64,000 nucleotides of DNA from Vibrio hannami (GCF_029589055.1 NZ_JARQZP010000007.1:310001-374000); one strand, 5' to 3'. Shown: positions 45,746 to 55,305, counted from the stretch's first letter. Numbers and translations: made by a program. Notes: generated by a model from the sequence alone, not told the origin.

Positions 45746-46861
45746 ATGAATTTTACAATTATTGATAACACTTCCGCACTGGAAGAAGCATGTGAATTGG
45801 CACGTCAGTGCGATCAGGTCATGTTGGATACGGAGTTTGTCCGCACCAGAACATATTACCCACAACTTGGTCTTATCCAGCTTTTTGACGGAGAGAGACT
45901 CTCTCTTATTGACCCTCTTTGTATTGACGATCTCTCTTCACTGAAATCTTTGTTGACTGACAGTTCGGTACTTAAAGTACTGCACGCTTGTGGTGAAGAT
46001 TTAGAGGTGTTTAAAAACAGTTTTGGCTGTATGCCTTTCCCTATGATCGATACCCAAATCATGGCGGCCTTTCTTGGTCATGGCCTTTCTACAGGTTTTG
46101 CTGCAATGGTCAGCGAGTATCTCGATGTGGAACTGGACAAGAGCGAGTCACGTACAGACTGGTTAGCAAGACCACTTACTGAAAAGCAATTGGACTATGC
46201 TGCTGCCGATGTTTTCTACCTGAAGCCGCTATTTGAGCAACTGGAAGAAAAAGTGTCAGAGTCTGGCTGGTGGGGAGCGGCGTTACAAGAATCCGAACTG
46301 TTGATAGAAAAGCGTGAAGCTGTTCTGGAACCGGAAAAAGCTTACCTGGATATTAAAGGTGCCTGGCAGCTTAAGCCAGAGCAACTTGCGATTCTAAAAC
46401 CTTTGGCAGCCTGGCGTATTAAAGAAGCTCTGAAAAGAGACCTAGCATTAAACTTTGTTCTTAAAGAACAGGATCTTTGGACTATCGCCCGGTTTGCGAT
46501 TAAGAGCCGAAGAAAGATGGAAGAAGAGGGTATGGATCCTCGCGCCATAAGACGTCACGGTGAGAAGATTGTTTCTATGGTTAAGCTGGCGGAACACACA
46601 CCGTCAGAAGAGTGGCCAGAAAGAATTGAGCGCTTGATGGACAAGCCAGGCTATAAGCAGAAGTTTAAAGACCTGAAAGATGAAGTGAAGAAGGTATCCC
46701 ACACTTCTGGCCTGGCGACTGAGTTCTTAGCGTCGAAAAAGCAACTGAATCAATATATCAGCTGGGTTTGGCGACATGAGCGTAACCCTGCTAAATTACC
46801 AGACGTAGCGACAGGCTGGCGAAAAGAGCTGCTTTGCGAAAAGCTGGATGCTTTGATGTAA
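45746..46861 (+). CDS. rnd: Ribonuclease D
   Basis: A 3'-5' exonuclease of the DEDDy class involved in tRNA 3' maturation. 371 residues: MLDTEFVRTRTYYP (first Asp/Glu), HACGEDLEVF (second Asp), LDYAAADVFYLKPLFEQL (Tyr and last Asp), then HRDC domains (LAAWRIKEALKRDLALNFVL). ATG at 45746 begins 18 bases after the fadD terminator, so rnd probably has its own weak promoter or relies on read-through. Confidence 0.96.
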   Translation: MNFTIIDNTSALEEACELARQCDQVMLDTEFVRTRTYYPQLGLIQLFDGERLSLIDPLCIDDLSSLKSLLTDSSVLKVLHACGEDLEVFKNSFGCMPFPMIDTQIMAAFLGHGLSTGFAAMVSEYLDVELDKSESRTDWLARPLTEKQLDYAAADVFYLKPLFEQLEEKVSESGWWGAALQESELLIEKREAVLEPEKAYLDIKGAWQLKPEQLAILKPLAAWRIKEALKRDLALNFVLKEQDLWTIARFAIKSRRKMEEEGMDPRAIRRHGEKIVSMVKLAEHTPSEEWPERIERLMDKPGYKQKFKDLKDEVKKVSHTSGLATEFLASKKQLNQYISWVWRHERNPAKLPDVATGWRKELLCEKLDALM

Positions 46862-46894
46862 CTCACCCAACCAGGCTATTTTCACCTTGTTTCA

Positions 46895-46931
46895 CCTCGT
46901 TACCACGCTCAGCGTGGTAACGCATACCTCG
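46895..46931. repeat. Short palindromic intergenic repeat, copy 2
   Basis: Perfect arms TTACCACGC / GCGTGGTAA (46900-46920) around TCA, preceded by ACCTCG and followed by CGCATAC. Same family as 15657-15690. It lies between the convergent rnd and antiporter genes. Confidence 0.75.
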
Positions 46932-46964
46932 GCTGAAGGCATCGGTTAATTCCCAACACAACTA

Positions 46965-48566
46965 TCATTTCTCAACAAAATTTTTCAACTCACTGGCAAA
47001 TCCAAGGCCAGCTACTGTGTAGATATTAAAGGTATGGTCTACACCCAGAGCCTTTAGCTCTTCCTCTTCATCCTGGTACTTGGCTGTGACAGCGATGCGC
47101 CCTGAATAACCCATCTCTTTCAGGCGTAGTACCGAGTTTACGTTTGCTTCATGAACTGGCAAGGTTAGTAATACCCACTCAAGGCCGTGATGCAATTCTG
47201 GTGCTCTGATCCAAAAATCCGGATTTGTTACGTCACCAGGAAGCACATCTCGTCCCATGCGAGTTAATCTGGTTGCCTTTTCCTGATCGAGATCCACACC
47301 AACAATAGTTCCGGAGTAGTTCCTCTCAAGGGCATCATAGGCTGCAACCCCCATTCTACCCATGCCAAATACAATGGCCTTGATATGTTTGAGATCCAGG
47401 TTTTCTTCACCTTCAACACGGCTCTTTCGTTCTAACCTGCGTAGTTTCGGCCTCCACCGTGCATATAATCGGTCCCGAACACTGATCACTGGTGATGAAA
47501 TCAAAAAAGAGAAAGACAAAGCTACCGCCAAAACGCCTAGCCACTCGTTTGGTAGCCACCCGGATGATACGGCAATTGCTCCAACGATTAATCCAAACTC
47601 ACTGTAATTCGCAAGCGTTAAGGATGAACGCCAGGCGGAGCTGCTTCGTAGGCAGAATAAACTGAACAGGCCAAAATAGATGGCTACTTTAACAGGAAGA
47701 AAGAGTATAAATAGCAGTGCTATCAGAATTTCAGCCAACCCGGGCATAGCGGTCATACCAACGCTAAGGAAAAAACCGACCAGAAATAGGTCCTTAAACC
47801 TCAGTAACTCTTTTGCTAGCTCGTTGGATTTAGGGTGCCTGGCAAGCATCATTCCGAACACCAGTGCTCCAACATCTTCTTTGATTCCCACAAGTTCAAA
47901 CACGTCGGCGCCAACAAGCGCCATAGTGATGCCAAAAAGTACCAAAAGCTCACCATGACCAACCTTGTCGAGTATCTTAAAAAATACAAATCTCAAAGGA
48001 ATCAGGGTTACAAGCGCCAATGTCCATAAAGAGGGCATTTTTCCCATAGATACTGCGATAAATATAACCGCAGCAATATCCTGCACTACCAGTACTCCAA
48101 TGGATACCCGCCCATGCAGAGCGCTGCCCATTCCTCTTTCATCAAGCACTTTCACCGCGAAAACGGTACTAGAAAAAGACATTGCAAACCCGATCATCAG
48201 TGCGGTTTCTATGTTTAGATCTGTGATGAGAGGGAGTGCTGTATATGAAAGGAGCAAAACTAACCAGGCTAGAAGTGCGGTAACAACGGCCATATGTAAC
48301 GTAGCAACAGCCCACACCTCTGGTTTAATCAAAGATTTCAGCTTAAGTTTTAGTCCGATGGAAAACAGTAGAAGGGTAATACCAAGATCGGCTAAAACAC
48401 CAAGAAATCCACCTCCCTGGGCTCCGAGCGCATTCAGGATAAACCCCGCGATCAGGAAACCCACTAATGGAGGCAAACCCAGGTTTTTTACAACGAGACC
48501 ACAAATAAGGGCGATTGTGATCCAGATAGGGTCGCTGTAGTGAATTGAAAGTAGCTGCGGATCCAT
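46965..48566 (-). CDS. Kef/CPA2-type cation:proton antiporter with TrkA-N domain
   Basis: 533 residues. Twelve or so membrane helices in residues 1-375 (LIAGFILNALGAQGGGFLG; GVLVVQDIAAVIFIAVSM with the ion-path QD pair) are followed by a cytosolic Rossmann domain (KAIVFGMGRMGVAAYDALE, VGVDLDQEKATRLTRMG) that binds NAD(H) or nucleotides and gates transport. It resembles YbaL/KefB-like proteins; the exchanged ion (K+ or Na+) cannot be told. No KefF-type partner nearby. ATG at 48566. Confidence 0.9.
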   Translation of the reverse strand: MDPQLLSIHYSDPIWITIALICGLVVKNLGLPPLVGFLIAGFILNALGAQGGGFLGVLADLGITLLLFSIGLKLKLKSLIKPEVWAVATLHMAVVTALLAWLVLLLSYTALPLITDLNIETALMIGFAMSFSSTVFAVKVLDERGMGSALHGRVSIGVLVVQDIAAVIFIAVSMGKMPSLWTLALVTLIPLRFVFFKILDKVGHGELLVLFGITMALVGADVFELVGIKEDVGALVFGMMLARHPKSNELAKELLRFKDLFLVGFFLSVGMTAMPGLAEILIALLFILFLPVKVAIYFGLFSLFCLRSSSAWRSSLTLANYSEFGLIVGAIAVSSGWLPNEWLGVLAVALSFSFLISSPVISVRDRLYARWRPKLRRLERKSRVEGEENLDLKHIKAIVFGMGRMGVAAYDALERNYSGTIVGVDLDQEKATRLTRMGRDVLPGDVTNPDFWIRAPELHHGLEWVLLTLPVHEANVNSVLRLKEMGYSGRIAVTAKYQDEEEELKALGVDHTFNIYTVAGLGFASELKNFVEK

Positions 48567-48679
48567 GTTTGTCTGAAATTACCTAGTGTGAAAGTGGTAT
48601 GTCTGACGATGGCAGTAAGCTGCTTTTATTATTTTTTAATAAGGATAGAAGAGATTTTGTGTTCATTTTAGTGAAGAGT

Positions 48680-48696
48680 TGCACTTTTTTGGTGAA
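48680..48696 (+). promoter_or_regulatory. NtrC-type enhancer site for the nrt operon
   Basis: TGCACTTTTTTGGTGAA matches the NtrC consensus TGCACC-N4-TGGTGCA at all but two positions. Its centre lies about 97 bases before the predicted start of the sigma-54 transcript, the normal distance for an NtrC enhancer. Confidence 0.7.
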
Positions 48697-48758
48697 GTAG
48701 TGATTCGTTAAATTTAGAAGAAATTGATAACTCTTTGTTTTAAATGAATTTGAAGAAT

Positions 48759-48774
48759 TGGCACAGAGGTTGCT
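48759..48774 (+). promoter_or_regulatory. Sigma-54 promoter of the nrt-nir-nas operon
   Basis: TGGCACAGAGGTTGCT matches the sigma-54 consensus TGGCAC-N5-TTGCW exactly, with GG at 48760-48761 and GC at 48772-48773. Transcription should start near 48785, giving a leader of about 180 bases before nrtA. Confidence 0.9.
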
Positions 48775-48811
48775 ATTTATTCGTAGCGTTTTATCGCATT
48801 AGCGAATTACC

Positions 48812-48835
48812 CCCGGCTCTAATGGCGGAGTAGGG
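48812..48835 (+). ncRNA. ANTAR-type hexaloop hairpin P1 in the nrtA leader
   Basis: Stem GCTCT/GGAGT (48816-48820 with 48827-48831), extended by CCC/GGG across a G-A mismatch, closes the six-base loop AATGGC. A at loop position 1 and G at position 4 is the pattern reported for ANTAR-protein RNA targets. It lies about 30 bases into the predicted transcript. Confidence 0.7.
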
Positions 48836-48861
48836 ATAAAAATACATATACATCAACAGTC

Positions 48862-48877
48862 ACTGCACCGACGTAGT
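48862..48877 (+). ncRNA. ANTAR-type hexaloop hairpin P2 in the nrtA leader
   Basis: Stem ACTGC/GTAGT closes the loop ACCGAC, again A1 and G4. An outer stem ATCAAC (48852-48857) with GTTGAT (48884-48889) encloses it. Together with P1 this gives the two-hexaloop arrangement expected for NasT binding. Confidence 0.7.
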
Positions 48878-48892
48878 ATTTGAGTTGATTAA

Positions 48893-48904
48893 GGCACCGT
48901 AGCC
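48893..48904 (+). ncRNA. Third hexaloop (short stem) overlapping the terminator
   Basis: GGC-ACCGTA-GCC: a three-pair stem with an A1/G4 hexaloop. Its 3' arm shares CC (48903-48904) with the terminator stem, so both cannot form fully together. The stem is short and may be fortuitous. Confidence 0.4.
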
Positions 48905-48949
48905 CACATGCATTTGGCATTTTTTGCCACTCATGCATGTGGGTTTTTT
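48903..48949 (+). terminator. Leader terminator (attenuator) before nrtA
   Basis: CCCACATGCAT (48903-48913) pairs with ATGCATGTGGG (48933-48943); a second stem TGGCA/TGCCA is nested inside; six T follow. It ends 18 bases before the nrtA start, so without antitermination the operon would be silent. Confidence 0.92.
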
Positions 48950-48966
48950 ATTTGGAGAAATGGAAT

Positions 48967-50343
48967 ATGTTAAATGCTCATGTAAAAAGGATTGTAAAGA
49001 CAGCCGTTGCAGGGCTCTGTCTGTTCTCTTCTGCCAGTACGATGGCAGAAGAGCTGGGTTGGCCTGAAAAAGAAGAACTTAAATTCGGTTTTATTAAACT
49101 CACCGATATGGCTCCGATTGCCATCGCATATGAGAAAGGTTACTTCGAAGAGGAAGGGCTGTACGTAACTATCGAAGCACAGGCTAACTGGAAAGTACTT
49201 CTTGATGGTGTGATTGACGGGCGATTAGACGGTGCACATATGCTAGCCGGTCAGCCTATCGCTGCAACTATTGGATACGGCACGAAAGCAGACATCATCA
49301 CGCCGTTCTCAATGGACCTTAACGGTAATGGTATCACTGTATCAAATGAAATCTGGGAACAGATGAAGCCTAATATCCCTAAGATGGATGATGGCCGCCC
49401 TGTTCACCCAATCAAGGCAGATGCACTTAAGCCAGTTGTTGATAAGTACAATTCAGAAGGTAAACCATTCAACATGGGTATGGTATTCCCTGTATCTACT
49501 CACAACTATGAACTACGTTACTGGCTTGCTGCTGGTGGTATAAACCCAGGTTACTACGCACCGCATAAAGGCGATACATCAGGTCAGATTGACGCTGATG
49601 CACTACTTTCAGTTACTCCTCCGCCACAAATGCCGGCAACTCTGGAAGCAGGTACTATCTACGGTTACTGTGTAGGCGAACCTTGGAACCAGCAGGCTGT
49701 ATTTAAAGGTATCGGTGTTCCTGTCGTAACCGATTACGAAATTTGGAAAGACAACCCGGAGAAGGTTTTCGGTATTACAGCTGAGTTTGCGGAAAAATAT
49801 CCAAACACCACAATTCGTTTAACCCGCGCACTTATTCGAGCAGCAAAGTGGCTTGATGAGAACAACAACGCTAACCGTCCTGAAGCAGTGAAGATCTTAT
49901 CCCAGTCTAACTATGTTGGTGCGGACTACGACGTTATTGCAAACAGTATGACAGGTACGTTCGAGTATGAGAAAGGTGATAAGCGTGAAGTGCCAGATTT
50001 CAACGTATTCTTCCGCTACAACGCAACTTACCCCTACTACTCAGATGCTATCTGGTACTTGACTCAGATGCGTCGTTGGGGACAGATCAGCGAAGACAAG
50101 TCTGACGAATGGTACAAAGAAACAGCCGCTAAAGTATACCGTCCTGACATCTATGCAAAAGCAGCGCAGTCTCTTATCGATGAAAACATCATTAGTGCTT
50201 CTGAGTTCCCGAACTTTTCTAGTGAAGATGGATTCCGCGACCCACAGACTCACTTCATCGATGGCATTGTGTACGACGGCACTAAGCCAAATGAATATAT
50301 CAACAAGTTTAGCATTGGCCTGAAATCTGGTCAGACTCTTTAA
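48967..50343 (+). CDS. nrtA: Nitrate ABC transporter, periplasmic binding protein
   Basis: Captures nitrate (or nitrite) for NrtBC; about 458 residues. A Sec signal peptide ([20 protein letters not shown]) precedes the mature start [10 protein letters not shown]. Family marks: [44 protein letters not shown] (in parts), [17 protein letters not shown], and [17 protein letters not shown]. The ATG at 48967 is taken because the longer ORF start (48937) lies inside the terminator. NasF is the alternative name from Klebsiella. First gene of nrtABC-nirBD-nasA. The NasS protein at 58696 is its paralogue. Confidence 0.95.
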   Translation: MLNAHVKRIVKTAVAGLCLFSSASTMAEELGWPEKEELKFGFIKLTDMAPIAIAYEKGYFEEEGLYVTIEAQANWKVLLDGVIDGRLDGAHMLAGQPIAATIGYGTKADIITPFSMDLNGNGITVSNEIWEQMKPNIPKMDDGRPVHPIKADALKPVVDKYNSEGKPFNMGMVFPVSTHNYELRYWLAAGGINPGYYAPHKGDTSGQIDADALLSVTPPPQMPATLEAGTIYGYCVGEPWNQQAVFKGIGVPVVTDYEIWKDNPEKVFGITAEFAEKYPNTTIRLTRALIRAAKWLDENNNANRPEAVKILSQSNYVGADYDVIANSMTGTFEYEKGDKREVPDFNVFFRYNATYPYYSDAIWYLTQMRRWGQISEDKSDEWYKETAAKVYRPDIYAKAAQSLIDENIISASEFPNFSSEDGFRDPQTHFIDGIVYDGTKPNEYINKFSIGLKSGQTL

Positions 50344-50394
50344 CCCTAATAGATAACCTGAAGCCGGCTGTAGAGCCGGCGACTGGAGAAGGCT

Positions 50395-51390
50395 ATGTCG
50401 ACAAAAAACGAAATACTTAACCCACAAGATCAGGCCAGTGTTGGAGTAAAGGCGATGGAGGTTTTGGTGAGTTCACTGAAAAGTCTTGCACTACCTGTCG
50501 CTGGAATCTGCTGTTTTCTAGTTATCTGGGCCGTGACAGCAAATAGTATAAATACATCGCTTGGTAAGTTTCCTGGACCTCAAGAAGTGAGCGAACAGGT
50601 AGTTAGTTTGTATCAGGAGCATACTGCTGAGCGTACCAAAGAGGCTGCTTTTTACGAAAGACAGGAAGCGCGCAACGCGAAGCGAGTTGCAGCGGATCCA
50701 ACTTATCAACCTAAAATTCGAGCTTATACTGGTAAAGAAACCTTCCTGGATCAGATTGTTACCAGCTTAATTACAGTGATGACAGGCTTTTTACTGGCTG
50801 CTGTTATTGCAATCCCGCTAGGCATTGCAGTGGGCTTGAGTAAAGCACTGAATACAGCGGTTAACCCTATTATTCAGATATTTAAACCAGTTTCTCCACT
50901 TGCCTGGTTACCACTGGTAACTATGGTAGTGAGTGCATTATACGTATCGCCGGACCCGATTGTGGCTAAGTCATTTGTAAACTCAGTCATTACTGTAACC
51001 CTTTGCTGCTTGTGGCCAATGGTCATCAATACAGCGGTTGGCGTAACTTCTATCGAAAAAGACTGGGTTAACGTTAGTCGGGTTCTTCGCCTGAACTCTT
51101 TAACTCACGTTCGTAAGATTGTACTTCCTGCTTCAGTGCCAGCCATTTTCACAGGTATGCGTTTATCTCTTGGTATTGCCTGGATGGTATTAATCGCGGC
51201 AGAAATGCTGGCTCAGAACCCTGGACTTGGAAAGTTTGTCTGGGATGAGTTCCAGAATGGTAGCTCACAATCACTAAGCCGAATTATGACAGCAGTACTG
51301 GTGATTGGTCTGATTGGTTTCTTACTGGACCGTAGCATGATGCAACTACAGCGTTTGCTGAGTTGGGATAAAGCGGCAGAAGTGCGTTAA
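50395..51390 (+). CDS. nrtB: Nitrate ABC transporter permease
   Basis: 331 residues, BPD_transp_1 fold, about six membrane helices: LALPVAGICCFLVIWAVTA, LITVMTGFLLAAVIAIPLGI, then the EAA-like loop NVSRVLRLNSLTHVRKIVLP and LSLGIAWMVLIAAEML. A charged ~80-residue periplasmic loop lies between helices 1 and 2 (FYERQEARNAKRVAADP), as in NrtB proteins. Begins 51 bp after nrtA with GGAGAAGG; 16 bp before nrtC. Confidence 0.94.
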   Translation: MSTKNEILNPQDQASVGVKAMEVLVSSLKSLALPVAGICCFLVIWAVTANSINTSLGKFPGPQEVSEQVVSLYQEHTAERTKEAAFYERQEARNAKRVAADPTYQPKIRAYTGKETFLDQIVTSLITVMTGFLLAAVIAIPLGIAVGLSKALNTAVNPIIQIFKPVSPLAWLPLVTMVVSALYVSPDPIVAKSFVNSVITVTLCCLWPMVINTAVGVTSIEKDWVNVSRVLRLNSLTHVRKIVLPASVPAIFTGMRLSLGIAWMVLIAAEMLAQNPGLGKFVWDEFQNGSSQSLSRIMTAVLVIGLIGFLLDRSMMQLQRLLSWDKAAEVR

Positions 51391-51406
51391 GAGGGAGATA
51401 AAAAAG

Positions 51407-52246
51407 ATGAATCCGTTTTTAGATATTAGCCATATCGATATGGTATTTCCGACTCCCAAAGGGCCATTTACTGCTCTGAAAGATGTCGACTTGAAAATCA
51501 ACAAAGGTGAGTTTATCTCGCTGATTGGTCACTCTGGTTGTGGTAAGTCAACAGTACTTAACGTCGTAGCCGGCCTTTATCAGGCAACAACGGGTGGCGT
51601 TATTCTTAACGGCAAAGAGGTGTCCGCACCAGGACCAGAGCGTGCGGTCGTGTTCCAGAACCACTCGTTGCTGCCGTGGCTTACGGCGTACCAGAACGTT
51701 GAGCTAGCCGTTAAGCAAGTATTTAAGAACAAAATGAACCCACAGGAGATGAAGGAGTGGATTGAATACAACCTTCACCTTGTGCACATGGATCACGCAA
51801 TGCATAAACGCCCTGATGAGATATCAGGCGGTATGAAGCAGCGTGTAGGTATTGCACGTGCTCTGGCTATGCAGCCCGAGGTTTTGCTGATGGATGAACC
51901 ATTCGGTGCCCTGGATGCGTTAACAAGGGCTCACATGCAGGACTCACTGATGGAAATTCAGGAAGAACTGAACAATACGGTCATCATGATTACCCACGAT
52001 GTGGATGAAGCTGTGCTGCTTTCAGACCGAATTGTCATGATGACGAATGGCCCATCTGCAACTGTCGGTGAAATACTGAAAGTTGACCTGGAGCGTCCAA
52101 GGAACCGCATTACTCTGGCTGAAGAGCCAGCGTACAACCATCTGCGTTCAGAAGTCCTCACCTTCCTATATGAGAAGCAACGTAAGGTAGAAACTCTGCC
52201 AACAGATCGAAAGAAGAAGAGTGAAACTCAACGCAAACGTGCATAA
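51407..52246 (+). CDS. nrtC: Nitrate ABC transporter ATP-binding protein
   Basis: 279 residues: Walker A GHSGCGKSTVLN, Q-loop VFQNHSLLPWL, signature SGGMKQRVGIARALA, Walker B LLMDEPFGALD, switch His in MITHDVDEAVLL. It lacks the extra C-terminal NrtA-like regulatory domain of cyanobacterial NrtC, so it is the shorter NrtD/NasD type. Starts after GAGGGAGA, 16 bp from nrtB. Confidence 0.95.
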   Translation: MNPFLDISHIDMVFPTPKGPFTALKDVDLKINKGEFISLIGHSGCGKSTVLNVVAGLYQATTGGVILNGKEVSAPGPERAVVFQNHSLLPWLTAYQNVELAVKQVFKNKMNPQEMKEWIEYNLHLVHMDHAMHKRPDEISGGMKQRVGIARALAMQPEVLLMDEPFGALDALTRAHMQDSLMEIQEELNNTVIMITHDVDEAVLLSDRIVMMTNGPSATVGEILKVDLERPRNRITLAEEPAYNHLRSEVLTFLYEKQRKVETLPTDRKKKSETQRKRA

Positions 52247-52395
52247 AAGCACATCACTTTAAATATGGCACTTTTAAACAGAGCACTTTAAAACCTCACC
52301 GCAAGGTAGAGAAAAACGGAATTTAGAACGCCCGCCGAAATTAGAGCTGTAGAGTTTTCCAGCCAGTGAGCAATGGCAGGGTATAGGAGATAGAC

Positions 52396-54933
52396 ATGGA
52401 TACAAAAATCCAGGTAGTGATAGTAGGTAATGGCATGGTAGGCCATCACTTTGTCGAGCAACTTTCGACGCTACGTGAATCACCAGAAGCGATTGAGATC
52501 ACCGTTCTTTCAGGTGAACCGCGTCTCGCTTATGACCGGGTGCATTTATCAGAGTTCTTTGCTGGTAAAACTGCAGACGATCTGGCTATGACAGATGAAG
52601 AAACTTATGACGCCTGGCAGGTGAATTATAAAACGGGCGCTAAAGTTACCCACATCGATAGAGAGAATAAGGCAGTAACTACAGAGTCGGGAGAGGTCTA
52701 CTCCTACGACAAACTGGTCTTAGCAACAGGCTCTTATGCTTTCGTTCCACCTATACCTGGAAAAGATCAGGAACACTGTCTGGTTTATCGTACGATTGAA
52801 GACCTTCACGATATCAAAGCCACTGCTGAGGTAAGCAAGGTCGGTGTGGTTATTGGTGGTGGACTTCTGGGCTTAGAAGCGGCGAATGCGCTTAAGCAGT
52901 TAGGCCTTGAAACCCACGTTGTTGAGTTTGCCCCTCGTCTAATGGGCGTGCAACTGGATGATGGCGGCGGTCGTGTACTTAAATCCAAAATAGAAGGAAT
53001 CGGAGTACATGTTCATTGTTCAAAAGCCACTGAAGTTATTGAAGCAGGTGAAACTAGTCGTTATCGACTCAAGTTTACCGATGGGGAAGTACTGGAAACC
53101 GATATGGTTCTATTCTCCGCAGGTATCCGCCCTTATGACAACCTGGCAAGAGAGTTTGACCTCGAAGTTGGCGAACGTGGTGGAATAGTAGTTAATGATC
53201 AGTGCCAGACTTCAGATCCGGATATCTATGCGATTGGTGAGTGTGCACTGTGGAATAACTTTATTTATGGCCTGGTGGCTCCAGGTTACAGTATGGCGAA
53301 AGTGGCCGCTGCGCACCTGATGGGAGAAGAGAAATCTTTCCAGGGTGCTGATATGAGTACCAAGCTTAAGCTTATGGGAATCGATGTTGGCTCTATTGGT
53401 GATGCACTATGTCGTACACCGGATGCATTGACTTACACCTACGACAATCAGCCTGAGAATATCTACAAGAAGATCGTTGTTAGTGCCGATAAGAGCAAGT
53501 TATTAGGTGCGGTTCTGGTTGGAGATACCAGTGAATACGACAGCCTGCTGCAATATATGCTAAACGGCATTGAACTTCCTGAATCACCAGACGCACTTAT
53601 TCTTCCTTCCGCTGGCGAGAAACCGACATTGGGTGCAGACGCACTTCCTGATAGCGCGACTATCTGTTCATGTCTGAATGTGACCAAAGGGAACATTATC
53701 CAGGCGATCGATTCCGGTGCTGAAACACTGGCAGATATTAAATCTATTACCAAAGCCACAACAGGTTGTGGCGGCTGTGCTTCTTTGTTGAAAAACGTGT
53801 TTGATAAAGAGCTGGAAAGCCGGGGGATAGAAGTAAAAAAGGACATATGCGAGCACTTTGCCTATAGCCGCGCAGAGCTATACAACATTGTTCAGGTAGA
53901 AGGCATCCGAACTTTTGATGAGCTTCTCAAGAAACATGGTAAAGGGCTTGGCTGTGATATCTGTAAACCTGCGGCAGGTTCAATACTGGCGTCTGTTTGG
54001 AATGATTATGTTCTTAACAAGAAAAATCTTCCGCTTCAGGATACCAATGATACTTATCTTGCCAATATGCAGAAGGATGGCAGTTACTCTGTAATTCCAC
54101 GTATACAGGGTGGTGAAATAACACCTGACAAGTTGCTGGTGCTAGCACAGGTTGCTAAGAAATATGACTTGTATACCAAGTTGACCGGTGGTCAGCGTAT
54201 CGCACTGTTCGGTGCACGAAAAGAACAGTTACCTGCCATTTGGGACGAGCTAATTCAGGTCGGATTTGAAACGGGTCAGGCTTACGGTAAGTCACTGCGA
54301 ACGGCTAAATCTTGTGTCGGTAGCATGTGGTGTCGATACGGTGTTCAAGACTCCGTAACGATGGCGATTACGATGGAGAATCGTTACAAAGGGCTTCGTG
54401 CACCTCATAAATTTAAATTGGGTGTCTCTGGTTGTACTCGCGAATGTGCTGAAGCTCAAGGCAAAGATATTGGTGTTATTGCGACGGATAAAGGCTGGAA
54501 CCTTTACGTTTGTGGTAACGGTGGTATGAAACCGCGTCATGCTGACCTATTTGCGACCGACCTTGATGATGAAACATTGATTAAGTATGTCGACCGAGTA
54601 CTGATGTTCTACATCAAAACAGCAGACAAACTTGAGCGTACTTCCGTATGGATGGACAACCTTGAAGGTGGTCTAGATTACCTGAAAAAAGTGGTCATTG
54701 ATGATCATCTAGGGATTTGTGCGGAGCTGGACAAGCAGATGGAACATATTGTTGAAACCTTCCAGTGTGAGTGGAAAACAACGCTTAGCGAACCACAAGT
54801 TATCAAGCGCTTCCGTTCTTTCATCAATACCGATGAAGTAGATACAAATATCGAGTTTGTGCGAGAACGTGATCAGATACGTCCTATTCGTGAGGAAGAG
54901 CGTATCGAATCATTGGCCGTTGAAGTGAAGTAG
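52396..54933 (+). CDS. nirB: NADH-dependent assimilatory nitrite reductase, large subunit
   Basis: 845 residues; reduces nitrite to ammonium with six electrons. FAD/NAD domains at the start (VVIVGNGMVGHHFVEQL; VGVVIGGGLLGLEAANALK), a [2Fe-2S] BFD domain near 420-475 (CSCLNVTKGN and CGGCASLL), a second BFD-like stretch (GCDICKPAAGS), and the siroheme/[4Fe-4S] core with SCVGSMWCRYG (~640) and GVSGCTRECAEAQ (~680). The 149 bp before it hold no terminator, so it is read from nrt. Needs siroheme, made with CobA at 61765. Confidence 0.97.
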   Translation: MDTKIQVVIVGNGMVGHHFVEQLSTLRESPEAIEITVLSGEPRLAYDRVHLSEFFAGKTADDLAMTDEETYDAWQVNYKTGAKVTHIDRENKAVTTESGEVYSYDKLVLATGSYAFVPPIPGKDQEHCLVYRTIEDLHDIKATAEVSKVGVVIGGGLLGLEAANALKQLGLETHVVEFAPRLMGVQLDDGGGRVLKSKIEGIGVHVHCSKATEVIEAGETSRYRLKFTDGEVLETDMVLFSAGIRPYDNLAREFDLEVGERGGIVVNDQCQTSDPDIYAIGECALWNNFIYGLVAPGYSMAKVAAAHLMGEEKSFQGADMSTKLKLMGIDVGSIGDALCRTPDALTYTYDNQPENIYKKIVVSADKSKLLGAVLVGDTSEYDSLLQYMLNGIELPESPDALILPSAGEKPTLGADALPDSATICSCLNVTKGNIIQAIDSGAETLADIKSITKATTGCGGCASLLKNVFDKELESRGIEVKKDICEHFAYSRAELYNIVQVEGIRTFDELLKKHGKGLGCDICKPAAGSILASVWNDYVLNKKNLPLQDTNDTYLANMQKDGSYSVIPRIQGGEITPDKLLVLAQVAKKYDLYTKLTGGQRIALFGARKEQLPAIWDELIQVGFETGQAYGKSLRTAKSCVGSMWCRYGVQDSVTMAITMENRYKGLRAPHKFKLGVSGCTRECAEAQGKDIGVIATDKGWNLYVCGNGGMKPRHADLFATDLDDETLIKYVDRVLMFYIKTADKLERTSVWMDNLEGGLDYLKKVVIDDHLGICAELDKQMEHIVETFQCEWKTTLSEPQVIKRFRSFINTDEVDTNIEFVRERDQIRPIREEERIESLAVEVK

Positions 54934-54945
54934 GAGGGCTTATTT

Positions 54946-55290
54946 ATGGGAAACAGTAGCGATATGTGGCACAACGTATGTGATATTGATGATCTTGTGG
55001 AGAACTCGGGCGTCTGCGCGCTGGTTGAAGGTAAACAGATCGCCATTTTTCATCTTAGTTCAGAGCCGGAACAACTTTATGCCGTAAGTAACTATGATCC
55101 GGTTGGTAAGGCGAATGTCATTTCTCGGGGGATTGTGGGTTCGATAGATGATGAACCTATTGTAGCGTCACCTTTGTACAAGCAGCACTTCTCATTGATT
55201 GATGGCCGCTGTTTTGAAGAGGCTGCTGCACTGACGGTATATCCCGCGCGAATCGAGGGACGTCAGGTTCAACTTCAGTTAACCGCATAA
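54946..55290 (+). CDS. nirD: Nitrite reductase small subunit
   Basis: 114 residues with a Rieske-like fold but without the two Cys-His pairs of a true Rieske centre: DLVENSGVCALVEGKQIAIFHL, YAVSNYDPVGKANVISRGIVG and SPLYKQHFSLIDGRC. This is usual for NirD, which supports NirB activity. Starts 12 bp after nirB with GGAGGGC, 15 bp before nasA. Confidence 0.95.
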   Translation: MGNSSDMWHNVCDIDDLVENSGVCALVEGKQIAIFHLSSEPEQLYAVSNYDPVGKANVISRGIVGSIDDEPIVASPLYKQHFSLIDGRCFEEAAALTVYPARIEGRQVQLQLTA

Positions 55291-55305
55291 AGAAGAGAGT
55301 CCCCC

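Noticed and set aside
47965..48540. Long plus-strand frame (191 codons) opposite the Kef-type antiporter
   Set aside because: Antisense to clear membrane helices; no ribosome site or family pattern.
52247..52395. Possible second ANTAR leader before nirB
   Set aside because: No A1/G4 hexaloop pair and no T-run terminator found in the 149-bp gap.
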